Shown here: positions 38,796 to 49,520 of the stretch, piece after piece
Layout: each line of letters opens with the position of its first letter
How positions within the stretch are numbered: position 1 is the first letter of the stretch
DNA from: Ignelater luminosus
Lineage: Eukaryota; Arthropoda; Insecta; Coleoptera; Elateridae
Assembly: GCA_011009095.1 (NCBI GenBank)
Contig: VTPC01090618.1
Location: 396,118 to 460,117 of the forward strand
Length of the DNA: 64,000 nucleotides
Reading direction: 5' to 3'
Translations under genes and position numbers: made by a program
The notes under the pieces: model-generated
Told to the model about the DNA's origin: nothing
Database searches by the model: none
What the model saw: only the letters and a program-made list of their open reading frames with translations

Positions 38796-39201
38796 GACCT
38801 GTTTGACACTATGAAAAATTCTCTGATAAATTTTACAGAAATTACTTTTTAAAAATTTTCTGATAGTTGCAAATGGAGTTTGCATAGAAATTTTTGTAGA
38901 AATTTCGTTGAGCAAAATATTTTTAGAACGTATTCTAAAAAGTAGAAATTTTGTGCGGGAAAATGCGTACGGAACTCAGGCGCACATCAAAATCAGCTGA
39001 GACAAGGTGGACAAAAGGTTAAACGAAACAGCTGTATAAAAATGCCCAAAACACGCATGCGCACGTCAAAAATTTCATAGAAAATTTTGTACAAGTTGCA
39101 TACAAAGCAGGCTGCAACAATATACCAAAAATTCTTTACAAAAATTTGGCAAAAATTTCTTTCTAAATTTTTATAAAATTTTTCATAGTGTCGTACAGGT
39201 C
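38796..39201. mobile_element. PIF/Harbinger-like MITE (~406 bp)
   Basis: The left end GACCTGTTTGACACTATGAA (continuing AAATT) at 38796 is matched by the inverted AATTTTTCATAGTGTCGTAC plus AGGTC at the right end, with one or two differences. The element is flanked by TAA on both sides (38793-38795 and 39202-39204 as CTCTAA|GACC and GGTC|TAAC), which fits the TWA target duplications of PIF/Harbinger elements. The interior is rich in AAATTTTT words and non-coding. The superfamily is inferred from the target site only. Confidence 0.75.
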
Positions 39202-39295
39202 TAACACAAAGTTTCTGTTAGAAATTTTCAGAACGTCATTGTCATCTTTTTTTCTAGGAAGATTACAGAACCCCGCTCTTTACATGCACAGGTAA

Positions 39296-39425
39296 TATAA
39301 AAAGCTTGTCACCATTTTACAGACTCCCTCAGTGTCAGTTCTTCAGCTCAGTTCAACACATCAGTTCAGTTTCTTTACGGTTTCTCGACAGTTGTTACAA
39401 GTGTTATAAAGTGCTAATAAATAAC
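39296..39425 (+). promoter_or_regulatory. TATA-initiator-AATAAA arrangement, possible solo-LTR core or small promoter
   Basis: TATAAAAAG at 39296 is followed at the right distance by the initiator-like CTCAGTG (A at 39331), then by four close TCAGTTC-type words (39335-39371), then by AATAAA at 39416. Promoter, start and polyadenylation signal within about 130 bp is the layout of an LTR R region. LTR borders and a target duplication were not found. Confidence 0.3.
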
Positions 39426-41029
39426 GTCAATTATGTTACAAGGCAACTTGATGCACACAAATTTAATGTCATTCCCTGATACAAAGAATAAATTAAAGTT
39501 TTACCCGCAAGTATTCATTTTTTGCACACAAAGTCTAATTGGTTGTACTTTGTTAGACTAGCAGCATTTCTAAGATGCTTCTTGTCCAAATCGGGGATAT
39601 TCAATTAGGATTTTGATTACATATTTTCTAGGTATTTGCAAAGCCCAGTAATCTGGCATTACAGTCGTATTGCTAACTTCTACTTTCACTATAGACAGAC
39701 AGACAGAAATCAACGCTGTTGCGCTAAGCGCGGCTTTAGAAGCTATTCAGCTTCTCTCAAGCCCTAATTTTGGCGGCTGAACGCAAAGCTAATATGCATC
39801 GGCGGCGGCAAGCAGGCACGGGCCCCGGAAATTGTTGTTCATAGTTCGGTAAAATTCTGAAGCAACATATCTTGAAACAGTTGATCTTCTTGGCGACGAA
39901 CAACAGAGAAAAAAGAAAAACGGATCCGTTCAGAACCGGGATTGGTGGAGTTCTGACAGGTGGTTTGATAAACTGGCATAAGATCTAAGGTTTGCCACAA
40001 GGTTAACTTCTGTTTTACATGCTGCCGCATTCCTGTAATCTTCTTATTTTGACAAAATGTAACATTCTGAAACCTCCAGCCGTGCAATGTTGGAAAATAA
40101 CAGTGTCTTTAGAACATCAGCATATTAAAGAGAGAATGAAACAGAAATAACATTTTAAAAATATCACATCAGTAGAAAATCTCAGGCAAGGCGTTAAGAA
40201 TGAATGATAAATGAAATCTTGAATTTGATGAAAAAAGGAACACGAGGGTACCTTTATGCAAAAGCAAGAGGACAGGTGGAAAAGTTAGGAAATAGTCACT
40301 GATAGAATTGAAAAGAATTACTGAATACTTACGCAGAATTAGAAAATTAAGAAAGTATAAATGTAGAAGACAGAAGCAACTAATTGGATTACTCATCACT
40401 AAAAATGATTTAGTAATATCCTTGTAAGGCGTTCTTGACATTCTTCATGCTCTAGGGCTCTGACATTGAAGCAGTACAGAAAGCTGTACAGATTCTGATG
40501 TTTTGATTAAGGGATTAATTGTATGAGGTTCATTGAGAAGAGATGAGAAGAATGAGATAATCTAAACTTCTAATTCAGGTTCTATTTTGAAGAGGAAAGA
40601 TTGCCTTTTTCTAGTGAATACAATTCAACTCTTGAAATGTCAAAATCGTTTAAATAAGCACCTGCTTCCAAATACGCGAGAATGCGAAAGAAATTCTTAC
40701 TCAAGCTTTTTTAGCAGCAATGCTTAATGATCTTAAGAGTTCTAGTTGTTCAAATGCTAGTACGTTTGTTTTTTTTTTCTTACCAGTTTGTGATTTGGTT
40801 ACACTACAGACCAATTTGACAAGGTTGCTATGATAAACTCTGCCTGTCGGTGATTAGCAAGGAAGATCTACAGCCAGAATTCAAAGACTTTTGGTGTCTG
40901 CTACCGCTGGAAGCTTTGAAGTTCAAAATTGTATTTAACCTGACGTCATGAATCCCCCACGAACTTCTTTTGTCGATAGAATTTTACTTAACATCAAATA
41001 TTGCACCTAATCGTGTTTTAAACTTAATA
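39426..41029. other. Non-coding stretch with a GC-rich island at 39710-39840
   Basis: The island contains GTTGCGCTAAGCGCGGC and CATCGGCGGCGGCAAGCAGG-type words. It has no coding frame of note and may be regulatory. ORFs 39839-40087 and 40169-40441 (minus) are unsupported. Confidence 0.4.
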
Positions 41030-42266
41030 CGAGGTGTGTAAATAAAGTATAATGAGATTGATCTTTTTTAATTTTTTTTATTCAATTAAAATTACAATTC
41101 CACATTGTCCCCTTCAAAGTAATTACCTTCGGAAGCCACACAGCGATCGAGACGATTTCTCCACTCTTTACAGCAGTGTTCGAACTCGGATACTGAAACT
41201 ACCTTTAACTGGTCGATTACTGCAGTTTTAATGTCTTCTAGTGTCTAAAAATGACGTCCGTTGAGGTAATTTTTCAGTCTTGAGAAGAGAAAAAAGTCAC
41301 AAGGACTCAGATCGGGAGAATAAGGGGGCTGAGGAGCCACAGGGATGTTTTTACTTGCCAAAAGCTCATTAATTAAAAATGCAGTGTGACAAGGCAGTTG
41401 TTCTCGATGCTTGGTCTCACACGCATGACCCTTTTTCGAACTCTTTTAAGAACTTCTCGGTAAAATTGCTGGTTTACCGTTTGGCTTTGAGGCACAATCT
41501 CTTTGTGGACGTTTCCCAGGCTATCGAAAAAGCAAATCAGCTTGGTTTTGATCTTCGACTTGCTTATTCTTGCTTTTTCAGGCCTTGGTGAGCTTGGAGT
41601 GTGCCATTCCCAGCTCTGGCGCTTTGTTCCCGGGTCGTATTGAAAGATCCAAGACTCGTCACCATGACACCTTCTATAAACTGAGATTTATTTTCAATCC
41701 GCTCCAAAAGTCAAGGCGTGTGTCCCTTCTGTTGTTCTTTTGTTTTCGAGAAAGGTTTCTCGGAACCACTTTCGCGCAGATTTTCCTCATGGTGGTGTGA
41801 GTCAAATTCAACTGTTCCCCGATCGTTTTGTCTGTCAAGCGACGATCAGAACGCAGAAGATCCCGGATTCTGGCAACATTTTTATCAGTTCTTGCAGTTG
41901 CAGGCTTTCCGCTGCGAGGTTCATCAATCTGTTTTCTTCCTTCTGAAAATGCCTTAAACCACCTGAAAACCTGGGATCTTAATAAACATTGTCTCCATAG
42001 GCTTGCTGAAGCTTTGCAAAAGCTTCTGTCGCATTGTGACCAAGTCTGAAGCAAAACCTGATAGCACAACGTTGCTCGAAATTGATATCACTCAGAACGC
42101 AATAGAAAAAAACAGTTTACGAAAGAAATTCCTACGGAAAAGCAAATGACTAAGGAGTTCAAACTCGTACTGGTTGAGCATCACATGTTGACCCACCAGT
42201 GTTGTCCCCAGTATTGCCACATCAAACGCTACGTTGCCAGTCCCGTTAGTTTATTTATACATCTTG
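41030..42266 (-). mobile_element. mariner element, nearly full length, inactive
   Basis: Terminal inverted repeats of about 25-30 bp frame the element. The left end is CGAGGTGTGTAAATAAAGTA from 41030, and the right end, in reverse complement from 42266, is CAAGATGTATAAATAAACTA. TA flanks both ends (41028-41029 and 42267-42268), the target duplication of Tc1/mariner elements. The length, 1,237 bp, fits the usual size of about 1.3 kb. The single transposase gene runs on the minus strand and is broken. Confidence 0.92.
41060..42110 (-). pseudogene. mariner transposase (DD34D type), broken
   Basis: The N-terminal part is frameshifted at least twice near the helix-turn-helix. The frame ending at 41674 then reads QVFRWFKAFSEGRKQIDEPR and GKPATARTD, typical of mariner. 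The catalytic core continues with GDESWIFQYDPGTKRQSWEW (first Asp, about 41663), SKIKTKLICFFDS, and, after a frame change, CHTAFLINELLASKNIPV, PPYSPDLSPCDFFLF (third Asp, about 41310) and RCVASEGNYFEGDN. The HHDNAP-type segment holding the second catalytic Asp is missing through a small deletion just before CHTA, near 41390. A stop also lies after NGRHF. The enzyme normally has about 345 residues and cuts and pastes the element at TA sites. This copy cannot be active. Confidence 0.9.
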
Positions 42267-42394
42267 TACACCACACTCTGTTATAGTATGTTCTAGATAA
42301 CCGAATAAGATATTTCTTGGAATGCAGCTTAAAAGGCTACCCACCTCTATAACATTGTTAAACTGGCATGAATACCAAGGCATAACAATGTTCA

Positions 42395-43380
42395 TCTAAG
42401 GATTTTTCTACGCCTAGAATGGCATGACGTAATTTATAATTTCTAACTAAAATCTGTTGATTATTTAGTGACTGTGAGTGTTTACAGTAGATTTTCAGAG
42501 TTTTCAGCGTTCTTTTCAGAATACTCAAGACATTTAATAACGTTATGAAAACTTTATCAATAAAATGAAAAGGTACTTCCTTATGGTTTAAATGTAAGCT
42601 GTTTCACGACCGGTTTCGCTTAAAGCATCAGCAGGTGACTAGACAATATTTCTCTTGATGATGTTTGAAGCAAAACCGGTGGTGAAATCTAGATTACATT
42701 TAAATCATAAGGAAGTATCTTTTTATTTTATTGATAACCTGATACTTTATGATATGGGTCTACAAGACATTATGAAGACTCATCTGTAAGTCCCTAGTTT
42801 TGATCAGCAACTTTACAATTTTATGAATTCTATTTGTACTATTACGAATTATCTAAAGATCTTTATAAATTTCGAACTAATAATATGTTGATTACTTTGT
42901 GTCTTCAAGTGTTCAGAGCAGATTTCCAATGGTTTTTTCTAAATTGTCAATGTTGTTTTCAGAATATCCAGGCATTATTAGTGCGTACCAACTGACTGTT
43001 TACGCACTATTGACCTACTATAGAATAAGGTTCGAGTTTTACAACCTCAAATTGTAAAATTTACCCCGAACAAGTCGGAAATTATTAAAAGATAATAACC
43101 TGAGTGTAAAATTCAAGTGTCCTATAAGTGGTCAGTGGTGCCTAAAAAGCCAGTCTCGAATCCAACAGGCACGTACTGTAGTAGCATCATGAAAACCTAT
43201 ACCTGTAGGTTCTTAAATTCAATTTGCACTTAACAGTTTTGTGAATGAATCTAGACTGATTTCTGTATGATCAACATGACGACCCGAATTATCTAAAGAT
43301 CTTTCAACGTTTCGAATAGCATGACGTAGTTCGTAATTTCGATCTGTTGGTTATTTAGAACCTACGAGAGCTTAGACAGG
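42395..43380. repeat. Tandem cluster of the ~270-bp repeat family, interrupted by insertions
   Basis: Three consecutive partial or whole units start at about 42395, 42848 and 43280, marked by TTATCTAAAGAT followed by GACGTARTTT/GAACTAATAAT and CTGTTGRTTATTTAG. The first unit is split by the inverted-repeat element at 42555-42736. The second is split by about 200 bp of unrelated sequence (42981-43190). Without the insertions the period is about 265-275 bp. The other copies lie at 2236-2510 and 44340-44580. Confidence 0.8.
42555..42736. mobile_element. Small inverted-repeat (foldback/MITE) element, 182 bp, inserted in a satellite-like unit
   Basis: TATCAATAAAATGAAAAGGT followed by ACTTCCTTATGGTTTAAATG at the left pairs with the reverse complement of 42695-42736. 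The inner halves carry ACCGGTTTCGCTTAAAGCAT and its inverse GATGTTTGAAGCAAAACCGG. The arms are about 75-80 bp. It shares its core motif with the element at 3353-3749. Confidence 0.85.
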
Positions 43381-44339
43381 GTTCAGCCTCGAATGGAAAA
43401 GTTAGAAAAAGATTTGATAGGGAAAAAGAGATGGAGATGTCATGAAATTAGGGAAATGGAAATAAATGTCAGAGAATTTAATGATTTTTGTCTCGAATTT
43501 CTAATAACAGTAAAAATACTGAAGTCGGTTTAAGATGCTAGGCGTTTCCCCCATCATATTATTTCTGGAGTTCAACGAGGGATTCGCATGTTTGGTTTGG
43601 AGCCCAAAGAGGACTTCCATGTTTGTTTTGGAGCTGTCGAAGGAATCCTCTATGAGCGCTTACGGCGAAGGCGTAAAAAACACTTTTTGTTTAAGGATCA
43701 GCTTTGAGCCGACTCTGGTCACTAATAAACACAAGATGATTCTTGAGGTGATTTATGCTAAATTTTAATTATTTAAATCTGGCTTTTAGAAAAAGCGCTG
43801 TTGGTAAAAAGCATACATCAACAGATGGTTTTAGATTTTGTAAATTTGAGAAAAAAGAGGTGAACAACAGCTGCAACCTACTGTTGCCAGATCGGATAAT
43901 AAATCTCCAGATCTGACAATTTCACAACTTCCTATATCTTTTTGAATGGTTCTGACTTTGTGATCTAGTGTTATTGCAACAATATTGTTCACCTTTATAT
44001 TATTCTTTAATGCAACAATCATGTTTTTTTTTGTTTTTATTTGAACAATTGAGTTAATTGTTTTAAAAACTGTGTAATAAATATTGTGTCTAGCTTCAAA
44101 TCGTTAATTTTGTAAGAGTAAAGATTGCAGAAAGTAAAATAAAAGTCCCGAGGTTTTTTTAATGCTGACATAACAGTAGTTAACCAGTACATAGTTATCA
44201 GACTAGTGACGTTGATACGAAACTTACCAATAATATATCTATGCAGACTAGAATAGGTATACATGGAATTTTCAGGAAAATTGCATGAAGATTCTGAAAA
44301 ATTCAGGAAATTGGAGATGTTAATTCCCAACTCTGTTAG
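43381..44339. other. Segment lying between copies of the ~270-bp repeat
   Basis: It has no similarity to the repeat unit. It includes a 234-bp open frame (43535-43768, +) with a degenerate 30-bp internal duplication, CATGTTTGGTTTGGAGC against CATGTTTGTTTTGGAGC. A second frame of the same stretch is also open. No gene was recognised. Confidence 0.4.
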
Positions 44340-44580
44340 AAGAGATTTCCAGAATTTCTAAACATTTAATAACACTATGAAAACTCTTCTATCTTTCAGT
44401 CCCTTAATTCGATTTGCAACTTTTCATATTTTTTGAATTCCAGACGTACCTTTTGTACAATCGGTTTAGCGCCACGGATTATCTAAAGATTCTTCTGCGT
44501 TTGATTCTAGTAATCTGCTGTTTATTTAGTGCCTACAAGTGTTTAAAGTAGATTTTCAACGTTTTTACACATTATTAGTA
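44340..44580. repeat. ~270-bp repeat family, two partial units
   Basis: CAGAATTTCTAAACATTTAA, ATGAAAAC, CAGTCCCTTAATTCGATTTG and GTACAATCGG, then CGGATTATCTAAAG, then CTGCTGTTTATTTAGTGCCT match the order seen at 2236-2510. Confidence 0.75.
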
Positions 44581-47006
44581 ATTTTCTAAGTACGATTTAT
44601 TATTATTTTTGTACGCTCAGCGTGGTGCCATGAATTATGTAAATATTTACTGAATTAGAGTCAGGATTTTCTGGTTTGATACGTTGAATTGAAATCAGTT
44701 GCAGTTGCACTTGTCTTGGTTTATAGTCTTACTTTCTGAGGTAAGTACTGGAATCGAAGGATTGCTCAAACAGCAACGTCCTATCGTGGAATCTCAAATT
44801 CTGATAGTTACTGCGTCAATGAAGACAAGAAATTTTAAGATGTGAAAAGGTAAGTAACTACAGGTCTAATTCCCAATTTTATTATCAGGAGATAATCTTC
44901 ATATCTGCGATTGACTTGAATTTATAATTGCACATTACAGTAGCTTTACAAAATAAATTCCCGATATACTTACTTAGAGATTTAATTTAGTTTTCATCAG
45001 TAATCGTGCAGCACCCATCCTAAGAAGGTGTTTTCCTACCCAAAAATAAACACAAATAAATATTAGAAAAACTTATCTTGAAAAACCTAACGAAAGCATG
45101 ATCATCCGACCCATCCATGAATAATATTCTGGCGCCGCCACTGGCAAATGTAAAACCTGGCACTTATTAAGGTGTCTGGCGGCTTTTTGTGTAGTACGAC
45201 CAACTCAGTCAGGAATTCGATTTATTGTCTGGATTGCTGCTATATGCTAATACTAGCTAAAGAAAAACCGAAATCTCAATAATTCTATTATAGCAGAATA
45301 GAATTTATCCTACTATCGACTTAAGTGACATAGAGAAAATTCAGGTTTTTCCTTTGTGTTCTTAAAATTTTATTTCTTAAAGTACATTATGCAAGATTCT
45401 TTTTTTATAATTATTTTATCTGATAAACTATAGAGAATTTTATATTTTAAGAAATTACAGCTTACGTAATGAGATTATCTAAATAGGTCAGTAGATCACA
45501 CACAATGCTATTGTAGTATAACAATAAATACAATTATACAAACACATGTTTATAAGATATCACATCAATATTTACCTCGAACAACCCTGTGTGGTGTTAG
45601 CAGCAGCACTCAAACTTTATGCATTAAGCAACAACGATATAAATGTTTATTTCAGTGCCTGTTGCCTGTCAACCAAGTAAATGCATTACATTCTCACCAT
45701 ATAAACATACCGGGAGTGTGTGGAATTCCTGGATCGAACTTAACATTATACATCATTTTACACGATTAATTCCCTGATGGTCTCTCTTGGAATGTTAGTA
45801 TAAACGTTGTTTTTTCCTGTATGTTTGTGTACACGCTCAAACGACCAATATAAATTTTATTTGAAGCACATACTTGGCAAAGTACAAATAACGGAAAACT
45901 GATTTGATTTATCTTTATATAAACAAGAACGATATTTAAAAGAATTTTTTTATTTAATTGGGAAATCGTTCTGGTATGTATTAAAAATAGAATATCTAAA
46001 AAATTGTATTTAGACAATTCGTTTATAAGCTTCACTACAAACCTTACGAGAAGTTTAGATAATAAATAATGCTGGTGACTTTCCTAAACGTAAGCAAGTT
46101 CATTTCACGTATAAAAAAGTTCCTGTTTTGTTTCTTTAACAGAATTGTTTTTTTTAAGATGAGTCATGTGAAAAATATCCATTTTTCCCATTTTAGCAAC
46201 TTTATAATCTGACGTTGATATTTTTTATAATGTGCTCTACTCTACTACTTAAATAAAAACGTCAATAGTCTCTTAATATGTACAAACTTTTTGATTTTCG
46301 GATATTATGAATATTGCAGATTTTTATAGTTTTATTCCAAAGAATTAGATCACAAATTCTATTTGATTTTCTAAGGAAGTTGTGGAAATTGATTTTAAAG
46401 TAGAAATTAAACATAACTGAATTTCTTGCTTTTAAGGACTTTTCAGTAAAAGAAAAATGAAAATACCGATCTTTTAAGCCGCAGTTGTAATCCGTATTGC
46501 AGTCGCTAATGAAGCTTATACTAACTGATATTTATTCATTTATTTAAATTTTTCACTGCGGAAAAATCAATTTTCGTTGTGGAGCTTTTTTGTTTAGATT
46601 TAGACGCTATGTAGTGCCAAAACTGGAAAAAATGTTTTTGAATACAATTTTTGCCAGGGAGGGAATGCTAAAAAACGTGCCACTATCTACGGGTTTCTAT
46701 TAACTGACATTAAGAAGGCACATAATAGTTTGTTCAAACTGTATTCTTTCTCTTTTGTCGAAGTCGAGGGTTACACTGCGAGATAGCCGGTAGGCCCTAA
46801 TAGTGGTGTATACTCAGAAATCTTTGGAATTTGCAATGGTTGAATTGGAAAAAATTTACTGCCTGTATGGTCATTGATAATGGAGAACGAGAACGGTCAG
46901 AACATTTTACTACTCGTTTGCATGGAACATTCACTCTCAGCTCTAGGGGCCCTATTGCCCCAACGCAACCATCAACAAGAGGCCTCTAACTCTTCTCATA
47001 TTACCT
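44581..47006. other. AT-rich non-coding stretch
   Basis: Two good donor-like words, GAG|GTAAGTAC at 44741 and AAG|GTAAGTAA at 44850, lie on the + strand. One could close an unrecognised tup 5' exon, but no matching coding frame was seen. The rest shows nothing. Confidence 0.4.
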
Positions 47007-47107
47007 TGTATTTCTTTTGCGTTATGGTGCCCTCTGAAGAAGGGGATCTGCGCCTGTTCAAAGAGGCGCTTCAATGTTCGTTGCAATGACGCAAAAAAAG
47101 AAATACA
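47007..47107. repeat. ~100-bp hairpin (MITE remnant)
   Basis: TGTATTTCTTTTGCGTTAT at 47007 pairs with ATGACGCAAAAAAAGAAATA at the right end. The ORF 46874-47089 overlaps it and is not supported. Confidence 0.55.
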
Positions 47108-49345
47108 GCTATGCTGGCACTGTTCATGGTTTGTCGAATAACTGTTTACTGTAGATATGCTATATCAAACAATTCAATGTCAATTCGGTCCATGTGAAAT
47201 TGGTTTTCACGTTTTCTAGGTCTAATAAAATGTATGACCAAAAAAGTCTGTTTTATTACTCGTTTGTAGCATAAAATGAAACGTCATAAGGTCATTATCT
47301 TAAATCCATGCCATATTAGAACATACACAGAATTTTGCTTGAAGAATGAAGAAATCTAGAAAACCTGGAAAAGCCATAAATGGTCTCCACCACATCACGA
47401 AATTCTTCTAAAAGCAACATCATAACAAGGGATCCTTTATTTAGGTCGATTAGATTGATCTGAATACTTATTCGCAGATTTTATAGTATGTTCACTATTT
47501 AGTGATTTGTCACTTTTTGTGCTAGTCATTATTTTCTAGAAATAGTAACTAAAGTCACTTTTTAAATCTTTTAACTTATCAAACACCTCAGTCCATGGTT
47601 ATATTTTGTTTTATGCATTAGAAAAATTAATAACTAATGCTGTTCATTATTATTGACTTTGAAGTTTTTCTTGCACTCGGTATTTCGTTCCATCTCATCT
47701 AATTATGCACAATATTTTTGTTGGCTTAAGTGTATTACTTTCCTTGTTTGATAAATGAAGACGAATTTGAGTATCTTCGTCACTATTTCAGCAAAAGCTA
47801 CGACACAGCTCTATATTCTTCGCGTGCATTTTCTGTGATAACTTGTGAGGTTATGTCATATTATATTATCACTGCGTAGGGTAAACATTTTGCGACATTA
47901 CCGTACAATACGTTTGCCATGGAATAATCCACTTTAGAGGAAAATTGATGGGAAATCTAAAAATTTTATCAACCGTATAACTCGAAAAAGATTTCCATTT
48001 GTAGGTTTTAAACGCTGAACTTTACTTTCGCTTGCTATCAGAAGCATCATCAACCACCATAATGTCGAAGCGAAAGTATTTGACATTGAAACTTAGAATT
48101 AACATCATTAGTGTAACGGAAAGTCAAAAATCAAATGTTAACTGGAAACATAATCACTGATAACTTAAGACAGAAAGAAGAAGTTTGTAGAGTTTTTGGA
48201 AAACGATAGCTAGAGAAAAACCAGATTTCCAAAAGTATCAGGGCTAGCGATAGATCAAATTGTAGAGTTCAGTGTAGTGCGTGAAAGGATGAAGGGCATC
48301 AATTCCTTTACGTTTCCTCCATTTTCCTCTTGGTGATCTGCTTCCCTAACTAGCTACAGGCTACTTTTTCATCGTGTCAAACCACAGGCATCAGGCTTCG
48401 CAGCCTGGCGGACGTCTGTGGGGAAGGGGCTCGATTATTGTTTCACTTTTCCACACGACGACCAGGCAATAGAGGAGCGAGATTCCTAGAATGGCTTCCA
48501 GTCGCCTTCGGCAACCATAAATCAATGTTGAGAAGCATGAAGTAGGCTAAAGGCTATGTAAAATTTTTGTGTAAGTAAGAAAAAAGGTATTTTGGTTTAA
48601 GGAGGACTAAGCATCATTTAAAGGCTATAGAAGATGGGTAACAATTACGAAATCCCAGGATCTTAATATTTCAGGACCTTGCAAAAATAGCCAATTTGGG
48701 ATTCCGAAATTCGAAATTCAGTAGTCTAGATGTCGGAATTATAAACCAGAATTCGAGATTAAACAAGAAATTATTTTAGATAAATAATGATTACAGTCTA
48801 GTGATATTTAAATTGCCCACAATCAATTTCTAGTTAAATTTAGCGCATCCCAGGGCTTCAGGGATTTCCAGAGGCACAAACCGGAGCCGGAGAACTGAAA
48901 GCAATGGATACATCCAACAAACTCAACAACTGAGCTGACTACAATTCTGATGACGTTGCCAATATTTCTTTTTATCTCCTGATGTTTTCAGCTAAATGTG
49001 TGGTTCAAGATACTATTTTCGAGATCTGTTTCTTTAAATAAATAATATAAAAAAAACTTCGTGACCAATCCCGGAATTGATTATATTAGTTCGGGCTTCG
49101 ATCCGAGGACTAGAAATTGAAGTCTAGAAATTTTGAAATTGTGTTCCGATTCCGAAACTTGGTTTTTCGGATAGCAATTAAGTAAGAGAATTTAAAGCTC
49201 CTAATGGTTGATTGTCTGGAAAAGTTTCTTAAGCAATACCACATAACATTTAAAACAATACCGGAAAAGCAGCAAAAGAGGTGAAAAGAATATAATGGAA
49301 TCAAAAACTATAAAGATCACTTGAAGAAGATTCGCCATGAGATAA
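47108..49345. other. Non-coding stretch with a small inverted repeat and a GC-raised segment
   Basis: TACTTTCGCTT (48023-48033) pairs with AAGCGAAAGTA (48068-48078) around a CATCATCAAC loop, recalling the CATCATCAGG foldback family. Positions 48330-48530 are GC-raised and include GGCTTCCAGTCGCCTTCGGC. This resembles the 3' region of a retroelement on the minus strand, but I could not read a convincing protein. The remainder is AT-rich. Confidence 0.4.
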
Positions 49346-49520
49346 ACCTGGATAAACCGGATCTTTTTCCGCACGTTACACAATGGAACATTTGCGTTGA
49401 AAAGACAAACGTGTAGTAGCGAGAACGCTCCCAAAGACAATATTACTGTATTTTTATGCACCAATCTAATTGGTAGAAGGGAAAAGTTGCGAATTATTAG
49501 AAAGTGCGATACCTGCAGAT
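49346..49520 (+). pseudogene. pogo/Tigger-like (DDE_1) transposase relic, copy 2
   Basis: The frame reads INRIFFRTLHNGTFALKR, then QTCSSENAPKDNITVFLCTN and LIGRREKLRIIRK. This matches the pogo/Tigger transposase block DETGLFFR-x-LPN-x-T-x-x-x-K followed by the TVLLCAN strand and the G-x-EKL-x-x-x-x-IGK turn. The DET triplet carrying the first catalytic Asp is degraded to INR. The open frame continues to 49783, but beyond about 49520 it no longer resembles the family. The frame before it has a stop at 49343-49345. The same region is represented, with other damage, at 11041-11285. Confidence 0.7.

Noticed and set aside
46874..47089. 71-codon + strand ORF
   Set aside because: Overlaps the small hairpin repeat at 47007-47107 and has no domain.
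48330..48530. Possible LINE 3' end on the minus strand
   Set aside because: Suggestive GC-rich words, but no reverse transcriptase motif or tail could be read; left as a note only.
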